A stretch of 64,000 nt of DNA from Pomphorhynchus laevis (taxonomy: Eukaryota > Acanthocephala > Palaeacanthocephala > Echinorhynchida > Pomphorhynchidae): contig WNNJ02001810.1 of NCBI GenBank assembly GCA_012934845.2, positions 1-64,000 on the forward strand, in the 5' to 3' direction. The notes beneath the pieces were generated by a model. The model saw nothing but the letters and a program-made list of their open reading frames with translations. It did not search any database and had not been told where the DNA came from. Shown piece by piece: positions 46,211 through 57,239 of the stretch. The position numbers and the translations under genes are program-made. The first letter of the stretch is position 1. The number at the start of each line of letters is the position of its first letter.

Positions 46211-48887
46211 TTGCTGGAGATGATGCCAGCTAGGCATCGAAATATTCGGTTAAATAAATTTTGTGATGGTTTGATAGTTCGCTTTGATCGAAAAATCTCT
46301 AGAGGTGGCGGTGTATCTGCTTTTATATGCGACAATCTTGTTTATAACGTAATAGAGTCGTGTTCTGACGATTATGGAAATGAGCTTTTGTGGATTGATG
46401 TGACGGAGGAACGAGAGAAGGTCTATCGCATTTGTATTGTTTATCATAGTCCTCGATCATAAACACCATTCATCATCAAGTCGTTGAAACATTACTGTTC
46501 TGGCAATGTGGATACCTTAATCTGCGGAGATCTTAACACTCCAAATATCGATTTGGTATCTTATACCGCAATCCAGGGATGTGATGAAGAATCATCAGCC
46601 TTACTTGCTGTATTCGAAGAGCTCACACTCTGTCAGCTTGTCCATTGTAATACTCGTATCCGTAATAAAAGTCATTCCCTGCTAGATTTATGCCTATGTA
46701 CCAATGATTCTGTCATTGAGTCATTAAGTTGCGGTCCGCCATTAGGCTCTAGCGATCACTGCACTTTACGTATCATCCTACCTGGTCATATTTCGAGTCT
46801 GGTCAATTTTTAAAAAACGATTGGTGTTATGAATGCGGATTACGATACAATTAATGGAATGCTGAGCCTAGTAAGATGGCCTTGTGCTAGAACAGTCGGT
46901 GTTCATGTGGTCTGGTCGTTCCTCCACACAACATTGATTAATCTACTTCACGCATTTCCCCCTTGCGTAACACGTAAACTACCATCCTCCGAACCCAAAT
47001 GGTTTGACAGTGAGTTGAAGCGAGCTGTCAGAGAACGTGATCATGCATTCCTACTATTTAAGCGTGGACTCGGATCCTTCAGATTTTATACTACCATTCG
47101 CAACAGGGTGACTTCTCTTAAACGTCAGAAGAAACATCAATTCATTGCTGCCATATGTTCCTTGTCTCATGTTGATCAAAAGAGACTTTTTCAACAACTT
47201 AGCAACCGTAAGAGAGTATCTTCGTCAATCAACTGTCTGGTTGATGGTGAGCGAAAATCGGTTTCGCCTCTTTCCATTGCCAATATCCTTGCCAAGAACT
47301 TCTGTCTCACTCGCAGTCGATTTACCCTATGTGACTATAACATTACGATAGACAATTCTTCTATCCAGTACCAGGATTTTAACCTCTACTTTAACCCGCT
47401 CGATGTTCTTAATATCTTATCGAAGCTACCGGCTAAAAATAATTCACGTCATGATGGTATCCCTAGTATATTATTACGCAAAGTTGCATCGAATATATAT
47501 CTTCCGCATTTTGATATTTACTATTGGTCCTTGAGAACTGGCATAATCACAGATATGTGGAAGAGAGCATTAGTCATTCCAGTTTTCAAAAAGGGGGATA
47601 AGGTAAATCCTCAAAATTAGCGACCAATAAGTTTGACGTGTATTGCTTGCAAGGTGATGGAGAAACTGATCCTGATGTATATCTTCTCATTTGGACAAAT
47701 TCAATATTTTATCTAATAAACAGCATGGGTTTAGAAAACATCACTCCACTTCAACTAATCTGACATTAGCACGCGAAAGCTGGGCCGGTTTTGTCGAACA
47801 GGGGGTGCCGGTTGATGTCGTCTTTATTGATTTGTCCAAAGCTTTTGATTAGGTCATGCATCAAATTTTACTGTGGAAACTTGGAAATTACGGATTCTCA
47901 AAGCACGTTTGTCTCTGGATACGTTAATTCTTGAGTAGACGTTCCTTTGCTGTGTGAGTTTGTGAGTCTCTTTCTAACTGCTTTTATCTCACTCAAGGTG
48001 CTCCAAAAGGCTGTATCCTTAGTTCCACTTTGCTTAATATCTACATCAACGAAATCGCTGAAAAGGTTACATGCCAGTGCCTATTATACGCCGATGACAT
48101 GACACTGTGGTGCCCTTTATTTCGTGGTTGTTTTAGCTCTCCCCTACTACAATCAGATTTGGATAAAGTTAGTAGTTGGTGTTAATCACACGGCTTAGTA
48201 ATCAATGTTAGTAAATGTCGACATATGAGAATTGGCCAATCTCGATTACCTTACCCTTCTTTTCAACTCAGCTCAACAGTTATCGAATCAGTAAATCACT
48301 TTACTGATCTAGGTGTTGTTATCTCCTCCAATTTAAAATCTCATCTTCATTCTTCTGCGATTATTGCAAAATGCCGTAAAATTTTAGGATTTCTTCATCG
48401 AAACGTTGGACGACTTGAACCAAAGGCTTTACGCATTGTATATTCGAGTCTCTTAAAATCACATATGCTCTATGCATCTCACGCGACACACCCTCAACTG
48501 ATATCAGAATTGGGTGAATTCGACAACATTTTGAGAAGAGCCACGCACTTGGTTCCGGCAACTCGTTTCATTCCTTATCCAGTTAGACTAGAGACGTTGG
48601 GTATAAGATCTATTAAATGCGATCTGTTGATTGCAGATCTTACACTCGTGAGGATGTCGCAGCGCGTGCCTAACTATCCGTGTAAGCAGCTGTTCTGTCT
48701 TCGTGAATCCTCAATGTTACGTGGACACGAGCTATGTTTGAAGCATCGCTCAAAGCATCGAACAAATTGCACGACAGTGATGGATCGCGTCTGTAAACGA
48801 TAGAATGGATTATCACTTGGTGTGATCAACAGCTCTTCTGCTGTGCAATTCAAAGAACGCCTAAAGCGTGACCTCGTGAACTCTTGA
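46211..48887 (+). mobile_element. CR1-like LINE, family 2, decayed ORF2
   Basis: Endonuclease pieces (RGGGVSAFICDNLVYNV, LICGDLNTPNIDLVSY, SLLDLCLCTNDS, LGSSDHCTLRIILPG), then KWFDSELKRAVRERDHAFLL, the RT entry (SRHDGIPSILLRKVA, KRALVIPVFKKGDKVNP), later RPISLTCIACKVME, HGFRKHHSTSTNLTL, VVFIDLSKAFD, the active site LLYADDMTLW (about 48,090) and the C-terminal domain to 48,803. In-frame stops occur at 46,460, 46,811, 47,618, 47,850 (TAG after AFD) and 48,184. A frame change lies between 47,640 and 47,720. Upstream ORF1 not seen. Dead. Confidence 0.85.
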
Positions 48888-48969
48888 TGCTTTTTTCCTT
48901 TTTTCTGTTTTTTTTTATTCGATGTGATGCTTCCTTACGAGCTTCAGCTCCCTTGTAAGTCGACATATA

Positions 48970-49014
48970 ATAGCTACAATATTTCGATAGCAAGAGCTAT
49001 CGAAAGTATTTTAG
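48970..49014. repeat. Imperfect hairpin after the CR1-like LINE
   Basis: TTTCGATAG and CTATCGAAA pair around CAAGAG; outer bases also pair with a few mismatches. It recalls the GCATCGAAATATT motif at the LINE start (46,234). Confidence 0.6.
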
Positions 49015-49240
49015 TGCTGTAGATAGATACAGATTCATCAGTTTGGAAATCCGTAATTCGAAATTTAAAGCATTTATAAAAGATTTTTATAAATTTACAA
49101 GAACGAAGTAACTAGTTTATGCTAAAAATTACAATATATTCAATTTCATGTAGAATTGCTTTCGGGTCAAATGTAACTTTTTTTATCGCGAACCACGATA
49201 GTTGATAGCTTATACAAGCAACTGAAAGCAACTCCACAAA

Positions 49241-49277
49241 GATACGGGACGGACCGTAAATCGGTCCGTCCCGTATC
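49241..49277. repeat. 16-bp perfect GC-rich hairpin
   Basis: Arms 49,241-49,256 and 49,262-49,277 (GATACGGGACGGACCG) with loop TAAAT. Striking against the AT-rich background. No T run follows and no gene is adjacent. Confidence 0.85.
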
Positions 49278-49299
49278 GGTTTCTTGTTGCTCAGTGCTT

Positions 49300-50979
49300 T
49301 GATCCGAAAGCTGGACGATCTGAAAGCTGGGCGATTGTGTTTAAGCTGTTATATATTTTTGTATAATATATATATATTTATATATAATATATAATTTATA
49401 ATATAATATATAATATATATTTTTGTATAATATATTTATAGTTTTTAGGAAAAGCTAATTTATTCGTTCATGCAAATTTATAAAAATACAGAAAATAAAA
49501 AAAAAATATTTTCAATTAATTAAACAGCTAAATTTGATTATAAAAATTATTTTAACCCAATTCATTTGAACTAGTTTTGATGTCTTAAATATAGGACTAC
49601 GAAAAATATAAATGTTTTAAGCACATAACGTGCTTTTATTAAAATAAGAACCGTGATCGTACATCGCCAGACAAACCAGTTTGGTGTTTTAATTGATACT
49701 TTGAATTATAATTTTAAATATTTATATCATATATAAATTAGACTGGATAGCTGAATTATATACAATTTTACTTAAGAAATAATTAGACATTCAAACTTAT
49801 GTAACAGTTTCTCTTACAGAGAAAAGTTGTAAAAAATTATGAACGGACACAGTTAAATAGTTTACCAGCAAAAAATAAAATTAGATTACCAAAATAACAT
49901 CTAGCAGATAGCATATAACGAAAAGAAGATTTATATAAATCTGCCATTAAATAATGATATAGTAACCACTAAAATTAAACGTGCGTGTAATAGAATAAAT
50001 GTCAAAGATAAAAAGTTTCTCTTTTATGACTGTGCAGGTATAAAATTGGTAAATAGTTTAAACCCCAGAGATAGACTCACGGAACAGCATATCATATACC
50101 GTGATCATCCTATGATTTGGGCTAAATTGCACATACAGGCAGATGACTACGTGACAGGTAAAGGGATCATGCCTGCACTTATAGGGATCCTAAAAAACCT
50201 AATGTGCTGTCGCTCAACATGTATGAGAAACCTCAAATATGTTGGACATAAATAAAGGATAAATAATCCATACCTGTCCAGATAAAGATACTGGGTTATG
50301 TTTGGAAGCGTTGGCTATTAAACATAAAAAGCGATATTTTAACAGGTAAGCAACCAAGTGTAGACCTTAAGTTACATTAATTAATCGTAGTCGTACACTC
50401 TGAGTTTGTTTAATTTATATTAATTAATATTCGTTTTAAATTTATTTAATTTTGGTATAATTTATTTTAGAATTTTTTGTTATTCCTTTTGAATAACACA
50501 AAATAAAACTCAAAAAACTAAAACATACATTGAAGTGATAAATCCTAGTGATTGGGACGATAAAGCGGACGGTAAATGGAACGCATCAATGAAAACTAAC
50601 ACAAAATAAAATTTAACAGGGCCATTCTGCAAGAGCAATCGGTCAACCATCATATTTGTTATATGGAGTATATGATACCCCATATCACATACTCTATGGT
50701 ATGTATAGTATGAAATGCAGATACGCTATTTTTTCTCTCACTCGTGCTATTTTAACCCGACTGTGAGCTCCTCGCACGTTCAGCAGCAAAATATATCGCA
50801 GGAACATAGTACATTATTGGATATGATTTATAACGCAATGATAACTTATTTGCCCATTTGCGGGAACCTTTATTATTATTTTATTTTGTATAATTATAAA
50901 AACAAAAAATAAGCAATTAATAAATAACAATTTATAATCTCAATTAATAATTTTTACATTTATAAATAACAATGTTATT
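49300..50979. other. Intergenic; minisatellite scrap, otherwise unassigned
   Basis: 49,300-49,345 holds two degenerate 16-base units (GATCCGAAAGCTGGAC, GATCTGAAAGCTGGGC) like those at 1,470. 50,046-50,255 is a 69-codon frame (RDRLTEQHIIYRDHP, GIMPALIGILKNLM) that I do not recognise. The rest is AT-rich. Confidence 0.45.
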
Positions 50980-51150
50980 ATATGTCGACTTCCAAGGGAG
51001 CTGAAGCTCGTAAGGAAGCATCACATTGAATAAAAAATACAGAAAAAAACTTAAAAAAATATCAAGAGTTCACGAGGTCAAGCTTTAGGCGTTCTTTGAA
51101 TTGCACAGCAGAAGAGCTGTTGATTACACCAGGTGATAATCCATTCCATC
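50980..51150 (-). mobile_element. CR1-like LINE family 2, 3' end only
   Basis: Reverse complement of about 48,800-48,965: it includes GGAGCTGAAGCTCGTAAGG on the plus strand and the coding end (FKERLK-type segment, GCGTTCTTTGAATTGCACAG). A severely 5'-truncated copy. Confidence 0.8.
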
Positions 51151-51339
51151 GTAAAAAATGTTATCGTAAAAGAAGCAAAACGGATAGTAGATATACAGCT
51201 GCACTTAGAATTGTTTATCTGAGTTTTTTAAGAAAATATCTAAGAATAAATTATTAGTTCAGGAAGTTAGTACAAAGAGAGATTAATATACACAAGTTAA
51301 TATAATGACTTCTATACAAAAAGTTACAAACATCTTACA

Positions 51340-51443
51340 ACGACAACCATCGACGACAACCACCGACGACAACCACCGACGACAACCATCGACGACAACC
51401 ATCGACGACAACCATCGACGACAACAATCGACGACAACCATCG
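51340..51443 (+). repeat. 13-bp tandem repeats in the LINE 5' UTR
   Basis: Eight units of ACGACAACCATCG with single-base variants, ending 3 bases before the ORF1 ATG at 51,447. Tandem repeats in LINE 5' UTRs often act as internal promoters, so this copy may be close to full length. The period is different from the 16-bp array at 1,470. Confidence 0.85.
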
Positions 51444-51446
51444 TTT

Positions 51447-52367
51447 ATGGGAGGACGTAAGAAAACAACTAAGACCGACACCAACTATGGACAACTGCAA
51501 GTACTGTGCTCGATACACGACTGCAGCGTCTGGACAACAATCATCTGCGACAAGAACAAGGCTAAAGAAGACTTCGTATGTGGTTCTTGTGCCAACAAAC
51601 TAATATGCAACCTGTCCAATAAGCACATATCAACATCCAACACGTCAACTCAAACTACCCCCGTCGTTTCTAATGTCCTTTCTCCACCCACCGACCCTGC
51701 CACTATATACACTTCCCATTCCATGTCATCTTCACTCCACGACACCCCACGTCCCGTCCTTCCCGTCTCGTTTCTCAATACCTTGCATCCATCAATCAAA
51801 ATCACCTCCACCAACCTCCACTATCCTTCCACTCATAACATTTCCTCACATCGCTTGCCAAACTCTTTATTATCATTATCCTCTATGTCTCCCGTCGTTA
51901 AACCAAATCCCTCTAAATCATCAACTGACAGCTCTTCTATCGTGATCTCACCTACTCACGTCAGTCGTTCTCCTTTACGGACGCGCTTTGCTTCTCGCGA
52001 TCGTTGCGTCATTGTTACTAATATCACGCCTTCTAACTCCTTATCTCCACAAGCACGTCTGGACCACGATGTTTCCGCTTTCAGATCCATTCTCTCGTCT
52101 ATTGTTCCTGCGGATAAACCATCCGTTTTCAAGGACATTTCTCCTGTCGCATTCATCCGTCTAAACAAATCTTCTCAATCTAATCCTTCCCAGCCCCCTC
52201 TCCTAAAAATTGTTTTCAAGCATCGCTCTCACGCGTCTTCTGTCCTCTCTCAACGATTCAAACTCATGTCATCTTCAACCACTCGAATTTTCCCCGATCG
52301 CGCCCCTTCCGAAATCGCTCAAATCTCTTCAGCCCGCATCAAAAAACCGTCGCGAGGAAAACGGTGA
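51447..52367 (+). CDS. LINE ORF1 protein (Cys/His-rich N-terminus, Ser/Pro-rich)
   Basis: An open frame of 306 codons. Residues 17-55 carry spaced Cys/His (LCSIHDCSVW, CDKNKAKEDFVCGSCANKLIC), like the PHD-type zinc finger in many CR1/L2 ORF1 proteins. A long Ser/Thr/Pro-rich stretch follows, then a more structured basic end (LLKIVFKHRSHASSVLSQRF, ARIKKPSRGKR). Presumed RNA-binding partner of the ORF2 polymerase. The first ATG directly follows the 5' repeats. No stop before 52,367. ORF2 starts about 70 bases on. Confidence 0.7.
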   Translation: MGGRKKTTKTDTNYGQLQVLCSIHDCSVWTTIICDKNKAKEDFVCGSCANKLICNLSNKHISTSNTSTQTTPVVSNVLSPPTDPATIYTSHSMSSSLHDTPRPVLPVSFLNTLHPSIKITSTNLHYPSTHNISSHRLPNSLLSLSSMSPVVKPNPSKSSTDSSSIVISPTHVSRSPLRTRFASRDRCVIVTNITPSNSLSPQARLDHDVSAFRSILSSIVPADKPSVFKDISPVAFIRLNKSSQSNPSQPPLLKIVFKHRSHASSVLSQRFKLMSSSTTRIFPDRAPSEIAQISSARIKKPSRGKR

Positions 52368-52433
52368 AACATCACTCGCCATCCGAAACATAGACGGAAA
52401 TTTTCAAGTTGTCCGCACCCGTCCAAAAATTCG

Positions 52434-55329
52434 ATGGCGCTCCATCTCTCCTATGTGTCTTCTCCACTAGTCTCTTTCGCCACAGCACACGGTTTCCGCA
52501 TCGGTCTCCTCAACACTAGATCTATTCTCAATAAATCCGATCTTATCCTCAACCTATTCACCAAGCAATCCATCGATCTCTTCTGCCTCACCGAATCCTG
52601 GCACTCAGATTCCGGCGACTTTTGTATTCGCCGTCTGCCCTCTGCCGGTTGCTCCCTAGTCAAATCCGCCCGCCCCCTCAGCTCATGCCCTTCTAAATCC
52701 TCTAATCATGGCGGCATCGTCGCATTCGCGCGTTACCCAGCGTATCTTCGCAAAATCAATACCCCTTTCAGTCCTTGCTCTTTTGAATTGCTCACTTGTC
52801 GTTATTCTAACCCGATCACTCTAGATCTCGCCATTGTATACCGTCCTGGTTCATCAGCTCCTACAGCCTTATTTTTTTACCGAACTCGCTGACCTCCTTT
52901 CTCATTGTTCTTTGTCCTCAATCCCTTCACTCGTTCTAGGCGACTTCAATATCCGCCTAGACCGCACATCTTCCACAGATTCCATCCGATTCATCAACAT
53001 TATATCCAACTACAATTACAAACTAATCTCCACTGCCCCCACACATATACTTGGTGGGGCACTCGACATCATCGCTGTCCCCGATCATTTTGCTGCCTAC
53101 ACCTCACTGTCCATCTCTGATCCTGGTATATCCGATCACTTTCTTATCACCCTTGATCTCACTCGCAACCACACCCCTCCTCACACACCTACAATCCTAC
53201 GTCGCCCTTGGAGAAATCTTGACCTGTCCCTTCTCCGCTCTGCCTTACTCAAATCGTCTCTATCATTACCCACAATAACATATTCATCTCCTCACGATCT
53301 CGCCTTTCTTTTCTACTCTGAACTCACATCCACTCTCGATATTATCTTGCCCTTCAAGTCTCACCAACACGGTCGCTTGCACCGTGCCCCATGGTTTGAC
53401 ATCCAATGTATACTCTCAAAGCGTCGACTCCGCCATGCTTTTCGAGTCTATCACCGCTCTCTCAGACGCGATTTCCGCTCGATCACTCCGTCTTTCCGTG
53501 ATTCCTATCTTGCTCTTCGCCGGTCTCATCTCCACCTACTACGTACCAAATGCAACTCCTTCTGGCAGCATAAAATCATCACTTCATTCAACTCTAAGAC
53601 TCTCTGGCATACTTTTAACTCAATCCTGGCTCGTTCCTCCACGCCGTGCAACATCGATGCAAATAAATATTCGTCATTTCTCCAGACTAAAGTATCCACG
53701 CTGCTCTCTCACACCCCGGTCTCCATCCTATCCCGCTCTGCCCAGTCTAATATCATCCTTCCGGAACTCTTTCATCTTATCCCTGTCTCACCTACAGAAG
53801 TATCATCTGTCCTCATGTCCTTGCCCAACAAAACCTCACCTGCTGATTCCCTACCTACTCACATATTAAAATCTATATGCTCATCGATATCCCCATTTCT
53901 CACAACCTAGTTTAACTCGACCATCCGCAGTCGTATCTTCCCTTCACACTGGAAATCCGCAATCGTTCGTCTCCTCCTTAAGAAACAATCGCTCGACCCC
54001 TCCCTTCCTTCTAGCTATCGCCCCATTTCACTATTCCCTACTCTTTCTAAGCTCTTAGAATGTATCATCTTAATACAAATCAACGCTTATCTCTCCTCAT
54101 CCAATCTGTACCCTCTTTTCCAATCCGCTTTCCGCTCTAATCACTCGACAGAAATCGCATGCATAAAAGTGTACAACGACTTACTCATTTCTCGAAACAA
54201 GGCTCTATATAGTGGTCTCATCTCCCTCCACCTCTCATCCGCATTCGACATTGTCGACCACTCCGTCCTCCTTTCTCGCCTTCGTTATGATTACGGCTTT
54301 TCTTCCTCATCCGTAGCATGGTTCGCATCATATATATCCGACCGTTCCTTTGCGTCTGTTCTAATTCATCATCCTCCCCTCAAATCCCTATTTTTTGCGG
54401 GGTCCCACAAGGTTCAGTCCCAGGTCCCCTGCTTTTCTCTCTTCTGCTTCGCGATCTCTTTCCATTTATCAAACCTTACTCATTTAATGTCATACAATAC
54501 GCCAATGACAATCTAATCTATGCGCATGCACCCGCACATCGCATAAACGATATCGGCATTACTGTCTCCAACTGTCTTTCTTCTATCTACAAACGTCTCT
54601 CCAATCTCCATCTCATTCTAAACCTCGACAAGTTCAAAATAATGCAGATCCTCCCCCGTAAACCAAACATATCTCCTCCCACTGTATTTTTTGCCTCATC
54701 GATCATCCTCATTGTCCACAATTTCACTTTATTAGGCTTCCATTTCGATGATCACCTTTCCTTTAAACCCTTCGTCCGTGACAAGGTCCGCTCGTCTAAC
54801 TTAATTCTTCGTGACATCCGCCGTATTCGCACCCTTATCTACTTCCGTTCTTGTATGTCTCTTATTTCATCGTTTCTTTTCCCTAAAATCGATTACTGTC
54901 TTAGCCTTTTCGCCAATTCTCCAAAATCCATCATCCTACCCCTACAACGAATAATCAACACCGCCGTTCGAGTGCTCTTTCGTCTCCGTCGCTTCGACCA
55001 CACATCCACATATTTTGCCCAACTCTCCTGGCCCACCATCCACATCCGCATCAAACTCCGCCTTCTTCTCGTTACTTTTCGTCTCATCGCTGTCGGCTCC
55101 CATCGTTCATCAACCTTCCTTTCTTAGACGATACTCGCCCACCTCGCTATCGCTTCGTTCCTGTCATACCCTCTTACTCCACGTTCCTAATTACTCCAAC
55201 AACTACGGTCTCCGATCCTTCCTCGTCGCCACCTCACTCGCCTGGAATCAACTCCCTCTCGACGTCCGCCGCGACCCCTCCTTTATCACATTCAAACACC
55301 TCCTCCGTTCACACCTTTTCGACAGCTGA
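52434..55329 (+). pseudogene. LINE ORF2: endonuclease and reverse transcriptase, interrupted
   Basis: Endonuclease: IGLLNTRSILNKSDLI, LFCLTESWHS, GGIVAFARY, VLGDFNIRLD, GISDHFLITLDL. RT: SYRPISLFPTLSKLLE, FQSAFRSNHSTEIA, LHLSSAFDIVDHSVLL, GVPQGSVPGPLLFSLLL, the active site as QYANDNLIYA (Asn for Asp at 54,504-54,506), then LLGFHFDDHLSFKP and the C-terminal LAWNQLPLDVRR. Breaks seen: a frameshift in a T run near 52,868, a TAG at 53,908-53,910, a frameshift near 54,395-54,410 and another near 55,105-55,130. The copy at 57,602-59,246 keeps YADD, so the family norm is Asp. Confidence 0.85.
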
Positions 55330-55564
55330 TTCACAGTCTTGTTTTGTTGTAGTCATGTGAGCATGCGCTGGCACGCATTTGCCACGTTAAAATAAATCCT
55401 TTTTTAGTACAAAATATTATTAAGGTACAAAATAAATAAACGTCTTATCCAAAACTACTTAAATATGCATTTTATAGTTTGAAATTGAATCAGCGAATCT
55501 TAACTAAAAGCAAATTAAAAACATGAACGTAATGAAAATTCCGTAATAGTTACCATGAACTAAT

Positions 55565-55729
55565 TTATTTATACGGAATCAACTGGATGTCATGGTCGGT
55601 AAACGGGCATCCCTGTTCAAGGATCATTTTACAAATATGCGCAGCGTAGGATCTACCTGCCAGAATAGGTTGAGGCAACTGATTTATAGTTCTTGAGTAT
55701 TGCGTATGTGTTAAAAATGCAGCAATATT
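55565..55729 (-). other. Unrecognised coding-like fragment
   Basis: A frame of about 55 codons with balanced composition (HTQYSRTINQLPQPILAGRS, YAAHICKMILEQGCPF, TDHDIQLIPYK) in AT-rich surroundings, closed by TAA. It may be the end of a mobile-element protein; no family recognised. Confidence 0.3.
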
Positions 55730-55939
55730 TAATTATGATTTACAATGATGAAATGCTTCATTTTGTTTTAGAGAAATCATCGTTAAACCTGTGTCTTGTT
55801 AACGGTACCCTGATATCATCAGCATACACCACGAAATGTCAATCGATCAGAATAAGTTAATAAAGATAAATGAAAGTGCCTAAATATCAAGTTATGATAC
55901 TACGGTAGCCTAGCGCTTTCCATACAGTAGTATTTCTAC

Positions 55940-56260
55940 TCTGCTAGTCTCTTAGCAAGCTAGGGGACCGAAGAGAATAGATAAAAGAAATGAAAATGCG
56001 GTCAAATGTGGAGGTAGAATAAAAAATGCAGCTAAAGAGACATAAAATGTTCCCTACAGAACCAACAATCGTAGGAGATTGTTGTCCAGACGTTGCAGTC
56101 GTGTATCGAGCACTGTATTGCAGTTGAGCATATTTTGTGTCGGTCATGGTTGTTCTCTTACGTCCTTGTGTGTTCCTATTTGCGTCCTTGTGTGTTTAAG
56201 CTGTTAAGCTGCAACTGATTGAATTGATTGTAAGTAGTTATAACCAAGAACTTGTTAAGC
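55940..56260 (-). mobile_element. CR1/L2-type LINE, 5' end fragment (start of ORF1)
   Basis: The minus strand matches 51,447 onward (MTDTKYAQLQ against TDTNYGQLQ; shared GCTCGATACACGACTGCA and TCTGGACAACAATC), then departs. The upstream 5' UTR (56,160-56,260) lacks the 13-bp repeats but has TTGTAAGTAGTTAT and a short doubled TTGCGTCCTTGTGTG-type unit. So 5' UTRs differ among copies. Confidence 0.75.
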
Positions 56261-56693
56261 AGTTGATAGTTAAATGCTTGGGATAGTTAATTCGAGTTTC
56301 AGAATCAACTGCCAAGCTATTAGGATTTTGTACATGTTCCTCAACTCAAAAGCAGCTGATCATAACGATGTAAATATCCAAATATTTCTATAATTCAGTT
56401 ATTTTATAAGTTAAGATTTTTTATAACTCAGCATTTTAGTGAACCAATTATACATTCCGTGTATTAAAATAAAAATTTTATTACTTTAAATTGTAAATAA
56501 TTTACATTAAAAAAATAAAAATGTCATTATAAAAAAGCTAAACTGATTGTAGATATACAGTTCACTTAGAATTGTGTAAGTGAATAACGGTCATCTGAGC
56601 TTTTTAAAAAAAATAATATTAAAAATATAATGACTACATATATTCACTGAACTGACTTGAGTGTTTTTATGAGGTGGCATACTTTAACGTCAA

Positions 56694-56810
56694 ATACCAG
56701 TATCAGTGTTTTCATTTTCTAAAAATGTTCTTATACCAGTATCAGTGTTTTCATTTTCTAAAAATGTTCTTATACCAGTATCAGTGTTTTCATTTTCTAA
56801 AAATGTTCTT
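56694..56810 (+). repeat. 39-bp minisatellite, three units
   Basis: Three exact units starting ATACCAGTATCAGTG. Because 39 is a multiple of three, the frame 56,674-56,922 repeats a 13-residue block (YQYQCFHFLKMFL). Coding is not otherwise supported. 56,811-57,239 has nothing recognised. Confidence 0.85.
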
Positions 56811-57239
56811 TCTTAAAATGTTAAACGACTTTAAAAATGTATACATTTACATCTTCATCATCAAATTGATTTTGTGCAAACATTCAATTCGGATAGAACA
56901 CAAAACTGGGTATGGTTTATAAAAGAATGCAAGGCATTCCAAATGGATTTAAGTGGTTATCAAGGGGCATTCATTAATTAAGGAGCAATAATGACCTAAA
57001 GCAAATTGAATAAATCAATTGGGGCATTTGTATATATTTTTTATTCAAATACATGTCAGAGCCAAAGGGCTATTCAGGCAGATTTCAAAAAGAAAACAAA
57101 AAGCAAATAGTCAATCAACGGAGCTAAATACGTGGGATATCCCAGCACCAATAGACGTTTGTCATAGACAAAGCATTTCCAAAGCTATGAACTTATCAAG
57201 TACTGACAACATTGCAATACGACTAAGATGTACATGATA

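Larger units (their letters stand above)
51340..55405 (+). mobile_element. CR1/L2-type LINE, near full length
   Basis: 5' tandem repeats, ORF1 (51,447-52,367), ORF2 with endonuclease and RT (52,434-55,329), 3' UTR ending GTTAAAATAAATCC and a T run at about 55,405. Composition is C/T-rich and unlike the flanks. Other copies lie at 40,410, 41,294, 55,940, 57,602 and 63,380. The large intact ORF1 and long ORF2 segments make it one of the younger elements here, but ORF2 is interrupted. Confidence 0.9.
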
